Source: Chryseobacterium culicis
Lineage (GTDB): Bacteria; Bacteroidota; Bacteroidia; Flavobacteriales; Weeksellaceae
Length of the DNA stretch: 64,000 nucleotides
Assembly: GCF_900108365.1 (NCBI RefSeq)
Contig: NZ_FNWQ01000001.1
Span: 1 to 64,000, forward strand
Direction of reading: 5' to 3'
Shown: positions 1-8,343 of the stretch, piece after piece
How positions within the stretch are numbered: the stretch's first letter is position 1
How the letters are laid out: each line of letters starts with the position of its first letter
The notes under the pieces: generated by a model
Told to the model about the DNA's origin: nothing
The model's database searches: none
Seen by the model: only the letters and a program-made list of their open reading frames with translations
Translations under genes and position numbers: made by a program

Positions 1-46
1 CAGCGCCGATGGTACTGCGAAAGCGGGAGAGTAGGCCGCCGCCAGT
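1..46 (+). rRNA. 5S ribosomal RNA, 3' end only
   Basis: The first bases match the conserved 3' half of flavobacterial 5S rRNA (gatggtactgcgaaagcggg, then gagagtaggccgccgccag). The 5' part and the rest of the rRNA operon lie outside the left edge. A strong terminator follows within 20 bases, as expected for the end of an rRNA operon. The exact 3' end is approximate. Confidence 0.9.
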
Positions 47-61
47 TTTTATTTTATTTTT

Positions 62-96
62 AAAAAACCTTTATCATAACGATAAAGGTTTTTTTG
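62..96 (+). terminator. Rho-independent terminator of the rRNA operon
   Basis: A 14-bp stem, aaaaaacctttatc (62-75) with gataaaggtttttt (81-94), closes a five-base loop and runs into a T tract. Confidence 0.85.
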
Positions 97-398
97 TTTT
101 ATACTCTATACAATACAGTACAATACAATAATGCACGCTCCTTCTGAATATCCTCAATACATGTACAGGAAAAGTAACTCAATAGGCCTTTAACCAGAAA
201 AACTTCCGCCTCTTATAAAGTCTCTCAAATAAGCTCGTAAATCGGTTATTCCGTACAAATCAGGACTCGTGGCAGAGAATTGAAAATGGAGAGCCAGGAT
301 CTATCTTATTTTCATCGAGAAGATATAAAGAAACCGCTTCTGTGAAGAAACGGTCCTGTTTTATGATATAATGATGAATATCTATGATAAAAACATTA
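97..398. other. Intergenic stretch, no gene seen
   Basis: About 300 bases lie between the rRNA terminator and the end of the minus-strand exported-protein operon. I see no open frame with a plausible start or composition on either strand. The only structure noted is the hairpin at 330-354. Confidence 0.6.
330..354 (-). terminator. Possible terminator of the chaperone-usher-like operon
   Basis: Read on the minus strand, ACCG and CTTC pair with GAAG and CGGT with a TTT bulge, followed by TTTCTTT. It lies about 45 bases past the stop of the last gene. The stem is short and bulged, so this is tentative. Confidence 0.45.
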
Positions 399-968
399 TT
401 AATTGGGGCCAATTGTGAAGACAATTTGAGTAGCATATGTTGTTGCAGGGATGGTTACAGAAACGCCGCTTATCTGGACTTGTCCATTAATACCCGAAAA
501 CGTTACGCTATTACCCAGTCCTAAAACACCGGTAAAATTGATGGTGAAAAATGCAGTTGCCACTGCCTGTGGTATTTCTACATAGGTAGTGCCGCCATTA
601 ATAGTGGCTGTACATCCTACACAAAGGCCACTGATACTGGTTGTTCCACCACTTCTTTTAGCATAAAGATGCAGATTACTATTCCATGTAGTTGGGGTAT
701 GATGTACGCTTATTCTGGCAGCTCCATTTGTAAGGAGATTTAAGAAGGATCCGGGTAATGTTCCTGATAGTGTAAATAAGTTGGTGGCACTCTCATAAGT
801 TCCGGCATAGTTTGTTCCGGCTTCAGTGATAGCGGGTACGCTTACGGTCCAGTTACTTCCACCTACAGTTATTGTTTGCCCATGAAGGCAGCCTGACATT
901 GCTGCAAGGGTAACAGAAATAAATATCTTTAAGTAAATTTCTCTGAAAAAAGGAGTATTGATTTTCAT
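399..968 (-). CDS. Small exported beta-rich protein, possible minor or tip subunit
   Basis: 189 residues, last gene of a five-gene minus-strand operon, starting 9 bases after the previous stop. The N-terminus has a hydrophobic segment ending AAMSGCLHGQ; signal peptidase I cleavage after GQ or lipidation at the Cys in SGC are both possible. The mature part is rich in Thr, Gly and Val with alternating hydrophobic strands and ends in a strand-like IVFTIGPN. A CVGC pair may form a disulfide. It shares a short TEAG motif with its two pilin-like neighbours but is otherwise divergent. I do not recognise a named family; the role as an accessory or tip subunit of a surface fibre is inferred from context only. 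Confidence 0.7.
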   Translation of the reverse strand: MKINTPFFREIYLKIFISVTLAAMSGCLHGQTITVGGSNWTVSVPAITEAGTNYAGTYESATNLFTLSGTLPGSFLNLLTNGAARISVHHTPTTWNSNLHLYAKRSGGTTSISGLCVGCTATINGGTTYVEIPQAVATAFFTINFTGVLGLGNSVTFSGINGQVQISGVSVTIPATTYATQIVFTIGPN

Positions 969-977
969 TTTTCAATT

Positions 978-1502
978 TTATTCTGTGATGGTGTAGGTAA
1001 TGACGACAGCTGTATTCGCCTGTGCAATTAAATTAGCATATGTGTTGGTTGTTAATGAAATAGTAAGTAAATGGCCATTACTTGATCCGTTTCCTGTATA
1101 GGCACCTCCGATTCCACTGATAATAGTAGTGGCCGTAGTAGATAATGTAACCAGCCCTGAAGAAGTTCCCAATGTTCCTGCTCCGGCTCCTGTGGCCGCC
1201 GCTGCCTGTAATCTAATATTAACTCCTGCGATGACTTTATTCACAGATGCTGTAATTCTTCTGGTAACTCCACCGGGAGCAATGGCAGAGGTATAGTTAA
1301 TTCGTTTTGAAGTATTCGGTGTTGGATTGCCGATAGCATTTCCGGCTTCAGTAGGAGCGGTAAAATTGAGCGCAAAACTTCCTGTAGGCTCGATATCCAT
1401 TAAGGTAACAACAGGTAAAGTCATTGTAACATTGGTCTGGGAATAAAATAATTCCGACAAAGCAATAAATGCTAATAACAATATGGACCGGATCAAAATC
1501 AT
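978..1502 (-). CDS. Pilin-like exported protein, paralogue of the 5145-5723 product
   Basis: 174 residues with an N-terminal signal peptide ending near LFYSQ. Its start overlaps the stop of the upstream usher-like gene by 4 bases (ATGA type). The mature protein is nearly all predicted beta strand and small residues, with two or fewer charged residues in long stretches. It shares with the 5145-5723 product the blocks DIEP, FTAPTEAGN, AAATGAGAGTLGTS, SGIG-AYTGNG and a final VTYTI strand. The order (N-terminal strand, Gly/Ala core, hydrophobic C-terminal strand) recalls fimbrial subunits of chaperone-usher systems. That family link is inference; no catalytic motif is visible. Confidence 0.75.
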   Translation of the reverse strand: MILIRSILLLAFIALSELFYSQTNVTMTLPVVTLMDIEPTGSFALNFTAPTEAGNAIGNPTPNTSKRINYTSAIAPGGVTRRITASVNKVIAGVNIRLQAAAATGAGAGTLGTSSGLVTLSTTATTIISGIGGAYTGNGSSNGHLLTISLTTNTYANLIAQANTAVVITYTITE

Positions 1503-4246
1503 TTCTTCTTTTTTATTTCATTATATCCTACTTTCAAAGATTCCTGCTGGTATTTTATTTCTATCTGCTGCTTAACAACATTAATCCTTATTTTTTTTGT
1601 TTCCGAAGGTTGTAAGGTAAACTGAAATTTGTCGTTGGAAACCTTGTAACGTTTATCAAGACCATTACGGTAAACTTTTACAGTCCAGTCTCCGGGTCTT
1701 AGATAGGTAAAATCAAAATCCTCTCCTATAAAACAGATTTTTCGGTAAGTTTGATCCTTACTGGATGCTTCAATAATAATACTTTCCTTTTTCTTTTTTT
1801 GAGTAAGCAACTCAGTAAGGGCTGTCTGATTTTTATCTTCCGCTTCTAAAAATTGAATATGCCCCTGAACATTTGCCGCTGTTGTTAATCCGAAATTAAA
1901 AATATTTTCTTTATTGCTGAGAGAGAGCGCCGCAGGAAAATTTAAGGTGGAAATATCATTGATGTCCGTTGTTGAACGGTCTATCTCCATGAAATAATCT
2001 CCCGGGATCACATTTTTGAATGAATAATTACCGTCCTTATCTGTAACTGAAAGATAGCTGCCCAGCATTAATCTTATTCCTTCTATCTTTTTAATGCCAA
2101 GGTTACTGACATTTCCGGACAAGGAAATATATTCTGCTGTTTTCTGTACCGGAATATTGGGGCGCCACGTATATCGAAGAGAAAATATAAAATCTTTATC
2201 TCCAATTTCTCCTCTCTGTAATGAATATCTTCCGGAAAGATCCAGCTCATTTCCCGGAAATAGCTGCTGATGAAAGAGAAGCTCAAATAAATTTCTGTCT
2301 TTAAAATATTCTTCAGGCATATAATTGTTCTGATAAAAAATACTCAAAGAAGTTTTATCCGAAAATCTGCTGTAAATTCTCGCCCCGTAATAAAGCTGTT
2401 TCTGGTTCTGAAGCTGGTACCTTGAGCTGATGGCATAGCTTCCGAATACGTTAAATGATGTACTGAATTTTTGAAATGAAAGATTGGCGGAATAGAAACT
2501 GGAATTACCAGTAAATCCTATCAGATAATTATCTGTTTTACCAAACTGTCCTTCCAGATTCAGCTGAAATATGCCCATTTTCTGATCAATGCTTACTTTG
2601 AAAAATCGCTCATAGTAATCAAACTGTCTTGGCTCCAGGCGATCCTGATATTTTTGATAGCCATTAGTAAGTATGACGGAACCATTGGACAGGTATTTAT
2701 ACTGTAAACCATATTGGAAATACTTTCTGTAAGGTGCGGCTAAAAATAAAGTATCTCTCTGAAAATTCTTTACATCCTGAGTATAGTTGACAAAAGCCCC
2801 AAGCTTTTTGGAAATTTTATAATATGCATTTCCGTTAAAAGTGTTGGTATTGGTAAAATAGCCTGCAAATTCAGGACTTGCTCTTACATACATTAAGCTT
2901 CCGTTGAATTTTTCGAAAGCAGCGTCCGCCTGAACCATGTACGCTGTTCCTTCTGTCTGTTTTGTTGTACTGTAAGCGGCTTCTCCGGAAAGATTGATGT
3001 TTCCTGATATCTTGAATTTTCCTTTTGCATAAGGAAGATGTGCGTCAGAATCCAGTCTTACATCACTATATCTCATCTCGCCTTTTCTTGGGTTTTTATA
3101 AAGATATCCCACAGAAATCTCAGACTGTTTCCGGATTTTAAAAGCAGAATAAAAATTAAATTCATCTTTGATGTCCCTGAAAAACCTTGGATGATTATAG
3201 AATCCACCTACACTTACTTTATTAAAATCATACCGGATTTCTGCTCCGCGGCCATATCTTGCAAACTCTGTTAAATAAGAAGAAGAATACGTCTTATCCC
3301 CAAGATGAATGAAAAAGTTATTCCTTTTATAATTGAAAAAATATTCTTCATATTGGGTAAATGTGTTTAATTCTACAGGATTGTGAGTAACTGCGCGGAA
3401 CTCAATCTGGTTTTTATTGTCTTTATCAAGTGTTCCCTTACCGTAGATTTCTCCCTGGAAGCCGTCATTGTAAATGCCCATATTCTGCATTCCGATGAAA
3501 GACAGGGAGAGGGCTACAGGAAGCCGGTGGTAAATATCATTTTCTGAGGGTTTTACGGAAATAACCTGAGTGCTTACATAAACACTTTGATCTTCTTTGC
3601 TGTTCCCTTGTGAGTACACCGAAAGATTAAGGTTTTGAAATTCATTCTGTTTCAGTTCAGGATTTGTTATTTTATGTATTGTGATCACTTTTGACTCATT
3701 GGGGTCTAATACCAATGAGAAATCACCATCAATAAAAGCATTTTTACTTTCCAGAATGATATCTTCCGGTATGTTACCATTGTTTTTTAAAAGGAACGAG
3801 GCACGGATCGTTTCTCCTGCTCTTATGAATTCAGGAGAATTCAGAGCGGTGAGCGATATATTGCGGTTTCCTGAAATTGTTATTGTTGATGCTTTTGTAA
3901 ACGATATTCCATGAGCGGGGTCTGTAATATTCAGCATCACTGAATAATTGCCCTGGCTTGTTTCTGCGGCAATCCGCAAGGGTACCAGATAAACCGATGT
4001 CTCATGAGGAGCCATCTGAAATTCTCCCTTTGCTAAAATGGGGGTAATTAATGGACTTGATGTGGTAACCAGGATCTCGTAGGTCTTGTTTTCTGCTGAA
4101 TGATTTTCTAATGTAAAAGGAATAGAAGTAGACATTCCCGGCATTAAACTATCTTTTTTACTGACCAATCTGGTAGATTGCTGCTGAGAAAAAATAAATG
4201 CAGGGAACAATAATAGGATAATAAATAAATTCCAAGTTTTAATCAT
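1499..4246 (-). CDS. Usher-like outer-membrane beta-barrel protein
   Basis: 915 residues with a signal peptide (ending FIFSQQ). Residues about 20-235 look like two Ig/NEW3-type domains. From about 240 to 690 the sequence is a run of alternating amphipathic strands rich in Tyr, Phe and Asn, typical of a large outer-membrane barrel, and includes a GDKTYSSSYLTEF-ARYGRGAEI segment. Residues about 700-790 carry a carboxypeptidase-regulatory-like fold (VTDKDGNYSFKNVIPGDY), followed by a second beta domain. Length and layout resemble fimbrial ushers (about 800-900 residues, barrel plus C-terminal Ig-like domains), although the N-terminal domains differ from FimD. It overlaps the chaperone-like gene upstream by 8 bases and the pilin-like gene downstream by 4, so translation is probably coupled. 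The usher role is inferred from architecture and neighbours. Confidence 0.7.
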   Translation of the reverse strand: MIKTWNLFIILLLFPAFIFSQQQSTRLVSKKDSLMPGMSTSIPFTLENHSAENKTYEILVTTSSPLITPILAKGEFQMAPHETSVYLVPLRIAAETSQGNYSVMLNITDPAHGISFTKASTITISGNRNISLTALNSPEFIRAGETIRASFLLKNNGNIPEDIILESKNAFIDGDFSLVLDPNESKVITIHKITNPELKQNEFQNLNLSVYSQGNSKEDQSVYVSTQVISVKPSENDIYHRLPVALSLSFIGMQNMGIYNDGFQGEIYGKGTLDKDNKNQIEFRAVTHNPVELNTFTQYEEYFFNYKRNNFFIHLGDKTYSSSYLTEFARYGRGAEIRYDFNKVSVGGFYNHPRFFRDIKDEFNFYSAFKIRKQSEISVGYLYKNPRKGEMRYSDVRLDSDAHLPYAKGKFKISGNINLSGEAAYSTTKQTEGTAYMVQADAAFEKFNGSLMYVRASPEFAGYFTNTNTFNGNAYYKISKKLGAFVNYTQDVKNFQRDTLFLAAPYRKYFQYGLQYKYLSNGSVILTNGYQKYQDRLEPRQFDYYERFFKVSIDQKMGIFQLNLEGQFGKTDNYLIGFTGNSSFYSANLSFQKFSTSFNVFGSYAISSRYQLQNQKQLYYGARIYSRFSDKTSLSIFYQNNYMPEEYFKDRNLFELLFHQQLFPGNELDLSGRYSLQRGEIGDKDFIFSLRYTWRPNIPVQKTAEYISLSGNVSNLGIKKIEGIRLMLGSYLSVTDKDGNYSFKNVIPGDYFMEIDRSTTDINDISTLNFPAALSLSNKENIFNFGLTTAANVQGHIQFLEAEDKNQTALTELLTQKKKKESIIIEASSKDQTYRKICFIGEDFDFTYLRPGDWTVKVYRNGLDKRYKVSNDKFQFTLQPSETKKIRINVVKQQIEIKYQQESLKVGYNEIKKKK

Positions 4247-5039
4247 TTTTTATTTCTAATTCCACATTGATTGCAAATGCATTCTCTTCTTCATCCGTAG
4301 CTATTATGGCGGCTTTGTATTTATCCGGGGGTATTTTACTGATATCAATGTAAAATGTTTTGGAGGTATCTGGCAGCAGCCCCATCGTTAAACTGGAATA
4401 AGTTCCTACTTTTTCACCTGTTTTGCGATGATAGATTTCCATGGTTGCTGTGGGTTTGCAATACAGATTACCGGTATTGGCTATGGCAATTTTCGCTGTT
4501 TGTTTACCTTCCTGTTTTTCTACTTTTATACTTTCAAACTTAAGGGCCGGTTTAGCCTTTTCTGCCTCAAAATCTGTAATCACCTGGATCGCATACCGTA
4601 TCACAGAAGTAATGCTTACTCCAGGTTTATTATCAGTAGGTTTTATATCTTCCACAGGCTCTACAATGATGACGCTCCAGTAGCTCCCTGGATCTATGGC
4701 TTGTGCAGGAACAGTAATTTCATACAGTACATCCGTTTTTTCTTTACCTTTTAAAGTAACGAGATTGGTACTGAATTTTATCCATTCTCCGTTGGAACGT
4801 TTATTGGTGTGCAATTCAGTGTAATTAATGGTTCCGTCTGCATGATAAGCAAAATCCTGTAAGAATAATTTTACATTCTGAGGATTGCTGCCCGTATTTT
4901 CAATGGAAACCTTTCCTTTGTAAACTTTTCCGTTTTCTATTTTGTAAGAATGCGTAAGCCCGTTGAGAATCACAATGCCGGCATGTAAAAAGCTGAACTG
5001 CAAAATCAGGGTGACCAAAATAAGTATACGCTTTATCAT
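4239..5039 (-). CDS. PapD-like periplasmic chaperone candidate
   Basis: 266 residues with signal peptide (ending near SFLHAG). Two immunoglobulin-like halves are visible: residues about 25-150, with VSIENTGSNPQNVKLFLQDF and a WIKFSTNLVTLKGKEKTDV strand pair and an IDPGSYWSVIIVEPV edge, and about 165-266, with AIANTGNLYCKPTATMEIY. The pattern (residues before a Leu-Lys-Gly-Lys turn, then a Pro-Gly-Ser-Tyr strand) is that of periplasmic pilus chaperones and of the WxL-associated DUF916 family. It lies directly upstream of the usher-like gene with an 8-base overlap. I favour a chaperone that protects small beta-rich subunits, but homology to PapD should be tested structurally. Confidence 0.65.
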   Translation of the reverse strand: MIKRILILVTLILQFSFLHAGIVILNGLTHSYKIENGKVYKGKVSIENTGSNPQNVKLFLQDFAYHADGTINYTELHTNKRSNGEWIKFSTNLVTLKGKEKTDVLYEITVPAQAIDPGSYWSVIIVEPVEDIKPTDNKPGVSITSVIRYAIQVITDFEAEKAKPALKFESIKVEKQEGKQTAKIAIANTGNLYCKPTATMEIYHRKTGEKVGTYSSLTMGLLPDTSKTFYIDISKIPPDKYKAAIIATDEEENAFAINVELEIKND

Positions 5040-5122
5040 TTTGTGAAATTTGAAGTTAAATTATTGATAGTACAAAATCAGGAAGAAACTGAATAACAAC
5101 TTCTCCTTGCTTTTGAAACACG

Positions 5123-5149
5123 ATTAGAATTTGATTTTTATCTTCTAAT
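5123..5149 (-). promoter_or_regulatory. Hairpin at the 3' end of the first operon gene
   Basis: A 7-bp stem (attagaa 5123-5129 with ttctaat 5143-5149) includes the stop codon of the 5145-5723 gene. It has no clear T tract on the minus strand. It may act as an mRNA-stabilising or partial terminator element, giving more of the first subunit than of the chaperone and usher; this is inference. Confidence 0.35.
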
Positions 5150-5723
5150 TGTCTGATATCGTATAAGTAACGGTAGCTGCTACGGTAGCGGTAGCCTGTA
5201 AATCAGCATAGGCTGCTACACCGCCCGGGCCGCTTCCTGCAGCAAGTGCATAGGTAAGATTGTGTCCGTTGTTGGCTCCGTTTCCTGTATAAGCACTTCC
5301 GATTCCGGAAACAATAGTCTGATCTGTCGCAGTCAGTGTTAATAGACCGGCAGATGTGCCTAATGTTCCTGCACCTGCTCCGGTGGCAGCGGCAGCGGTT
5401 ACGTGAAGATCAACTCCCGGAACTAGGGCGTTCATTTTCACACTTACATTACGCGTAGGGTCTGCAACAGATTTAATGGAAGAGTAATTAAGCCACAAAG
5501 TGGTGTTAGAAGCACTTGGTGTAATAGGATTTCCTGCTTCAGTAGGTGCTGTGAATCCAAGAGTGATGTTTTTTGTAGCGGCTGGTTCTATATCTACCAA
5601 TGCAACTTCGGGAATAGAAATGGTAACGGTATGGTTGTCCGTATTGGTATCTTGCGCGCTAAGATTCCCGGACAGAGCCAATGCAAATAAGGACATTGCA
5701 ATTGTTAAATTTAATTTTTTCAT
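5145..5723 (-). CDS. Major pilin-like exported protein
   Basis: 192 residues, first gene of the operon, with a clear signal peptide (ending GNLSAQ). The mature part begins with a strand-like VTISIPEVALVDIEP, then a FTAPTEAGN block, a Gly/Ala-rich core (AAAATGAGAGTLGTSAG), a TGNGANNGHN turn and a hydrophobic C-terminal strand (TVAATVTYTISDN). It is a clear paralogue of the 978-1502 product. First place in the operon, followed by a 105-base gap with a hairpin, fits an abundant structural subunit. No named family is recognised; fimbrial-subunit function is an inference. Confidence 0.75.
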   Translation of the reverse strand: MKKLNLTIAMSLFALALSGNLSAQDTNTDNHTVTISIPEVALVDIEPAATKNITLGFTAPTEAGNPITPSASNTTLWLNYSSIKSVADPTRNVSVKMNALVPGVDLHVTAAAATGAGAGTLGTSAGLLTLTATDQTIVSGIGSAYTGNGANNGHNLTYALAAGSGPGGVAAYADLQATATVAATVTYTISDN

Positions 5724-5857
5724 GATGTGGATAATTAGTTAAGTGAATATAATAAAATTCAATAAATTTTGAAAATATTATAGTATAATTTTTATATTAA
5801 TGATTATTTCAATTATGTAATGCATTATATTTAAAATATGCTTTAACATAATAAGTC

Positions 5858-5890
5858 AAAAAAAATCCTGCACATTAATGTACAGGATTT
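5858..5890 (-). terminator. Terminator after the phospholipase C gene
   Basis: Stem aaatcctg (5863-5870) with caggattt (5883-5890), extended by a 3-bp inner stem around a TTAA loop. On the minus strand it is followed by eight T. It lies just past the stop of the 5912-8260 gene. Confidence 0.85.
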
Positions 5891-5911
5891 AGTAAGTATT
5901 ATCCGTATTTT

Positions 5912-8260
5912 CTATGCCCAATGTGGATCAGAAACAGATACTTTTCCGGTCTCTATTCTTCCTGCAAAATGCCATAGATGCTCGCTAAACGATAATTTCA
6001 AATCATACCAGCCTTTATTTTTATCCAGATCAATCAGTATTTTTTCCTCAGGCTTCTGTGGGAGGGAAATTGTTTTTTTTGTTTTTCCATAAAGATCTTC
6101 CAGCTGCATGGAAATGGCGTTCTTTTTATGGTTTCTGATGATCAGTTCGACCTGGCTTTTTGGTGTTTTATTAACCAAAACGACCTCCAATTCCGGGGTA
6201 TCCTGTCCCTTAAATTTCCTAAAAAAGCCATTCGGACCGAAAATTTCGTAATCGTAAGCTCCGGAATGTACAGCATGGGATAGCTCATGCTTCCCATACA
6301 ATGCATATGAAAAATGATAATTATTGCTGCCAAACCGAGTTCGGTCATATACTAAAAGCGGAACCCCGTTTTCTTTTAAATTAACCATCTTTACGTGTTC
6401 ACCTTCCAGGTTAACGTGGAAATCATACGGAAGCGGATTAGAGGGTTTCAATCCTCTTTCCTGAATGTCAAGTAAATTAGTGGTAAGCTCATTTTCAGCA
6501 TACCATTTCAGATTGGGAACAGGTTTATTTTTAGCCGCATTGATGGTTTTAGCATAATCTTTCTGGTTGAGATAATCCATTTTGGGAGCCTTCACACTGG
6601 AAGAATTAAAGGCAGAGGTAAGATCTCCGCATATGGCTCTTCTCCAGTCACTGATATTATCCACATGTACATTCTTGTTGAATTTTTTCATGATGAATTT
6701 CTCCAGAAACTGCAGCACAGAAGTATGATCCGATACTTCTGAATTTACAAAGCCTCCTTTTGTCCATGGTGAAGCGATGATCATCGGCACTCTGTAGCCT
6801 AAACCAACAGTTCCTTCTACTTTTTCATAGCTTTTTAAAGAAGGATTGCTCATGTATTCCTGGGATTTATCCACATATTCTACGCCTTCTTTTCCATTCA
6901 TGTCAACAGGCTGGCTTGGATTCAGCGGTGGAGCGAATGGCAGTACATGATCAAAATATCCGTCATTTTCATCGTAATTGATGATGAAAATTGTTTTTTT
7001 CCAGGTTTCAGGATCTTTGGTAAGAATATTTAAGACTTCAGAAATATACCATGCTCCATACCAGGGTGATCCCGGATGGTCAGAGAAATGTTCAGGAGCT
7101 ACCAGCCATGAAACCAGCGGCAGCTTTTTATCTTCTACATCTTTTCGGAACTGGAAGAGAACATCACCTTCGGGAACAACCAGTCTTTCTCCGTTTTCAT
7201 CTTTACCGATTTCCAGTTTCCAGTAATCAGGATCATTGGAATTGGTGGTAAAAGCTTTTTCGTGAAGGTTTTTTTCTTCTTTTGAAAGCTTGGCATAATG
7301 ATCCGGATGGTATTTGATCTGATCTTCCTGAACTTCTGCCAGCATGGCTTCAAGTCTTTTCTTCTGATCAGGATTTTTTTCGATTTCCTGTTTCAGGTAG
7401 GCGATAATATTGGGAATATTCTGATAATATCCTTTCGAAAACTTCACATTGAATCTTGAAAACCATTCAATCGGGTTATCGGTAAAATTGCTTAGCCAGG
7501 CTTCCTGCTCGCCGGACATTCCTTTTGGAAGACTGATTTCGTTCTGATAAATTCTCCAGGAAACATTCTGCTCTTCCAAAATCTCAGGAAAGCTTTTCCA
7601 TTTTGCCTGTCTTGCTTTATCATAATCAATGTTTTCATTTACCACATTGGCTCTTGCTTTTCCGTTTTGCTGTTCTCTTAATGTTCCGGACCAGTGGAAA
7701 AGTCTGTTCGGAGTAGTTCCGGTAAGGGATGAGCAGAAATACTGATCAAATATGGTAAATGCATCAGCCAGCTGGTAGTAGAACGGAAGATCTTCACGGT
7801 TATAGTAGCCCAATGTCAATGGGATATTCTTATAATCTTTATTCCCTGATGCTTTAGCCTGAAGCCATTGGTCAAACTTACCTTTATTCAGCGCTTTCTG
7901 TTGATCCGCCCATGAGTGCGGCAGTGAACTCATCCAGGTAGATTTCGTATTTCTTAAATCCAGCCGTGCGGGTGATGCATATCTTCCATCATCATTCTTT
8001 TGGAAGAATACGGAATGCCCGTCCTCTTTTACAAACGCTCTTTTATCCAGAAATCCTCTTACTCCTTTAAGAGCACCAAAAGCATGGTCAAACGAACGGT
8101 TCTCCTGCATCAGGATTACAATATGTTCTGCATCGTAAAAAGTAGACTGTGCAGCCGGATCAATGGCTAAGGCTTTTAAAATGGAAGGGTGAAGAACACT
8201 TGAAGTTCCCAGTCCGGCTAATAAAAGACTTGATTTTTCTAAAAATTCTCTTCTGTTCAT
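5912..8260 (-). CDS. Phosphocholine-specific phospholipase C family protein
   Basis: 782 residues from the ATG at 8260; a frame extension to a TTG at 8266 is less likely. The N-terminus has a twin-arginine-type signal (NRREFLEKSSLLLAG). The phosphoesterase domain starts at about residue 43, with the metal-binding ENRSFDHAFG motif (53-62), a TGTTPNR motif and NYDENDGYFDH further on. The C-terminal third (from about 590) contains two beta domains of the DUF756 type found in bacterial non-haemolytic PLC and acid phosphatase-like PLC. Family members hydrolyse phosphatidylcholine or sphingomyelin head groups outside the cytoplasm. It lies 83 bases after the SusD-like gene with no terminator between, so it is probably cotranscribed with that SusC/SusD pair. 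Confidence 0.92.
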   Translation of the reverse strand: MNRREFLEKSSLLLAGLGTSSVLHPSILKALAIDPAAQSTFYDAEHIVILMQENRSFDHAFGALKGVRGFLDKRAFVKEDGHSVFFQKNDDGRYASPARLDLRNTKSTWMSSLPHSWADQQKALNKGKFDQWLQAKASGNKDYKNIPLTLGYYNREDLPFYYQLADAFTIFDQYFCSSLTGTTPNRLFHWSGTLREQQNGKARANVVNENIDYDKARQAKWKSFPEILEEQNVSWRIYQNEISLPKGMSGEQEAWLSNFTDNPIEWFSRFNVKFSKGYYQNIPNIIAYLKQEIEKNPDQKKRLEAMLAEVQEDQIKYHPDHYAKLSKEEKNLHEKAFTTNSNDPDYWKLEIGKDENGERLVVPEGDVLFQFRKDVEDKKLPLVSWLVAPEHFSDHPGSPWYGAWYISEVLNILTKDPETWKKTIFIINYDENDGYFDHVLPFAPPLNPSQPVDMNGKEGVEYVDKSQEYMSNPSLKSYEKVEGTVGLGYRVPMIIASPWTKGGFVNSEVSDHTSVLQFLEKFIMKKFNKNVHVDNISDWRRAICGDLTSAFNSSSVKAPKMDYLNQKDYAKTINAAKNKPVPNLKWYAENELTTNLLDIQERGLKPSNPLPYDFHVNLEGEHVKMVNLKENGVPLLVYDRTRFGSNNYHFSYALYGKHELSHAVHSGAYDYEIFGPNGFFRKFKGQDTPELEVVLVNKTPKSQVELIIRNHKKNAISMQLEDLYGKTKKTISLPQKPEEKILIDLDKNKGWYDLKLSFSEHLWHFAGRIETGKVSVSDPHWA

Positions 8261-8343
8261 GTTCAATCGTAATAAGAAAGAAACCGCAAGTTAACAGGAA
8301 TTTTCTGCGATTTCTTTGTTTTCATATAAAAATAATCAGATTT

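Noticed and set aside
4428..4754. Plus-strand open frame of 108 codons over the chaperone-like gene
   Set aside because: Opposite frame to a gene with signal peptide and coherent domain pattern; Cys/Phe/Tyr-rich shadow with no family features.
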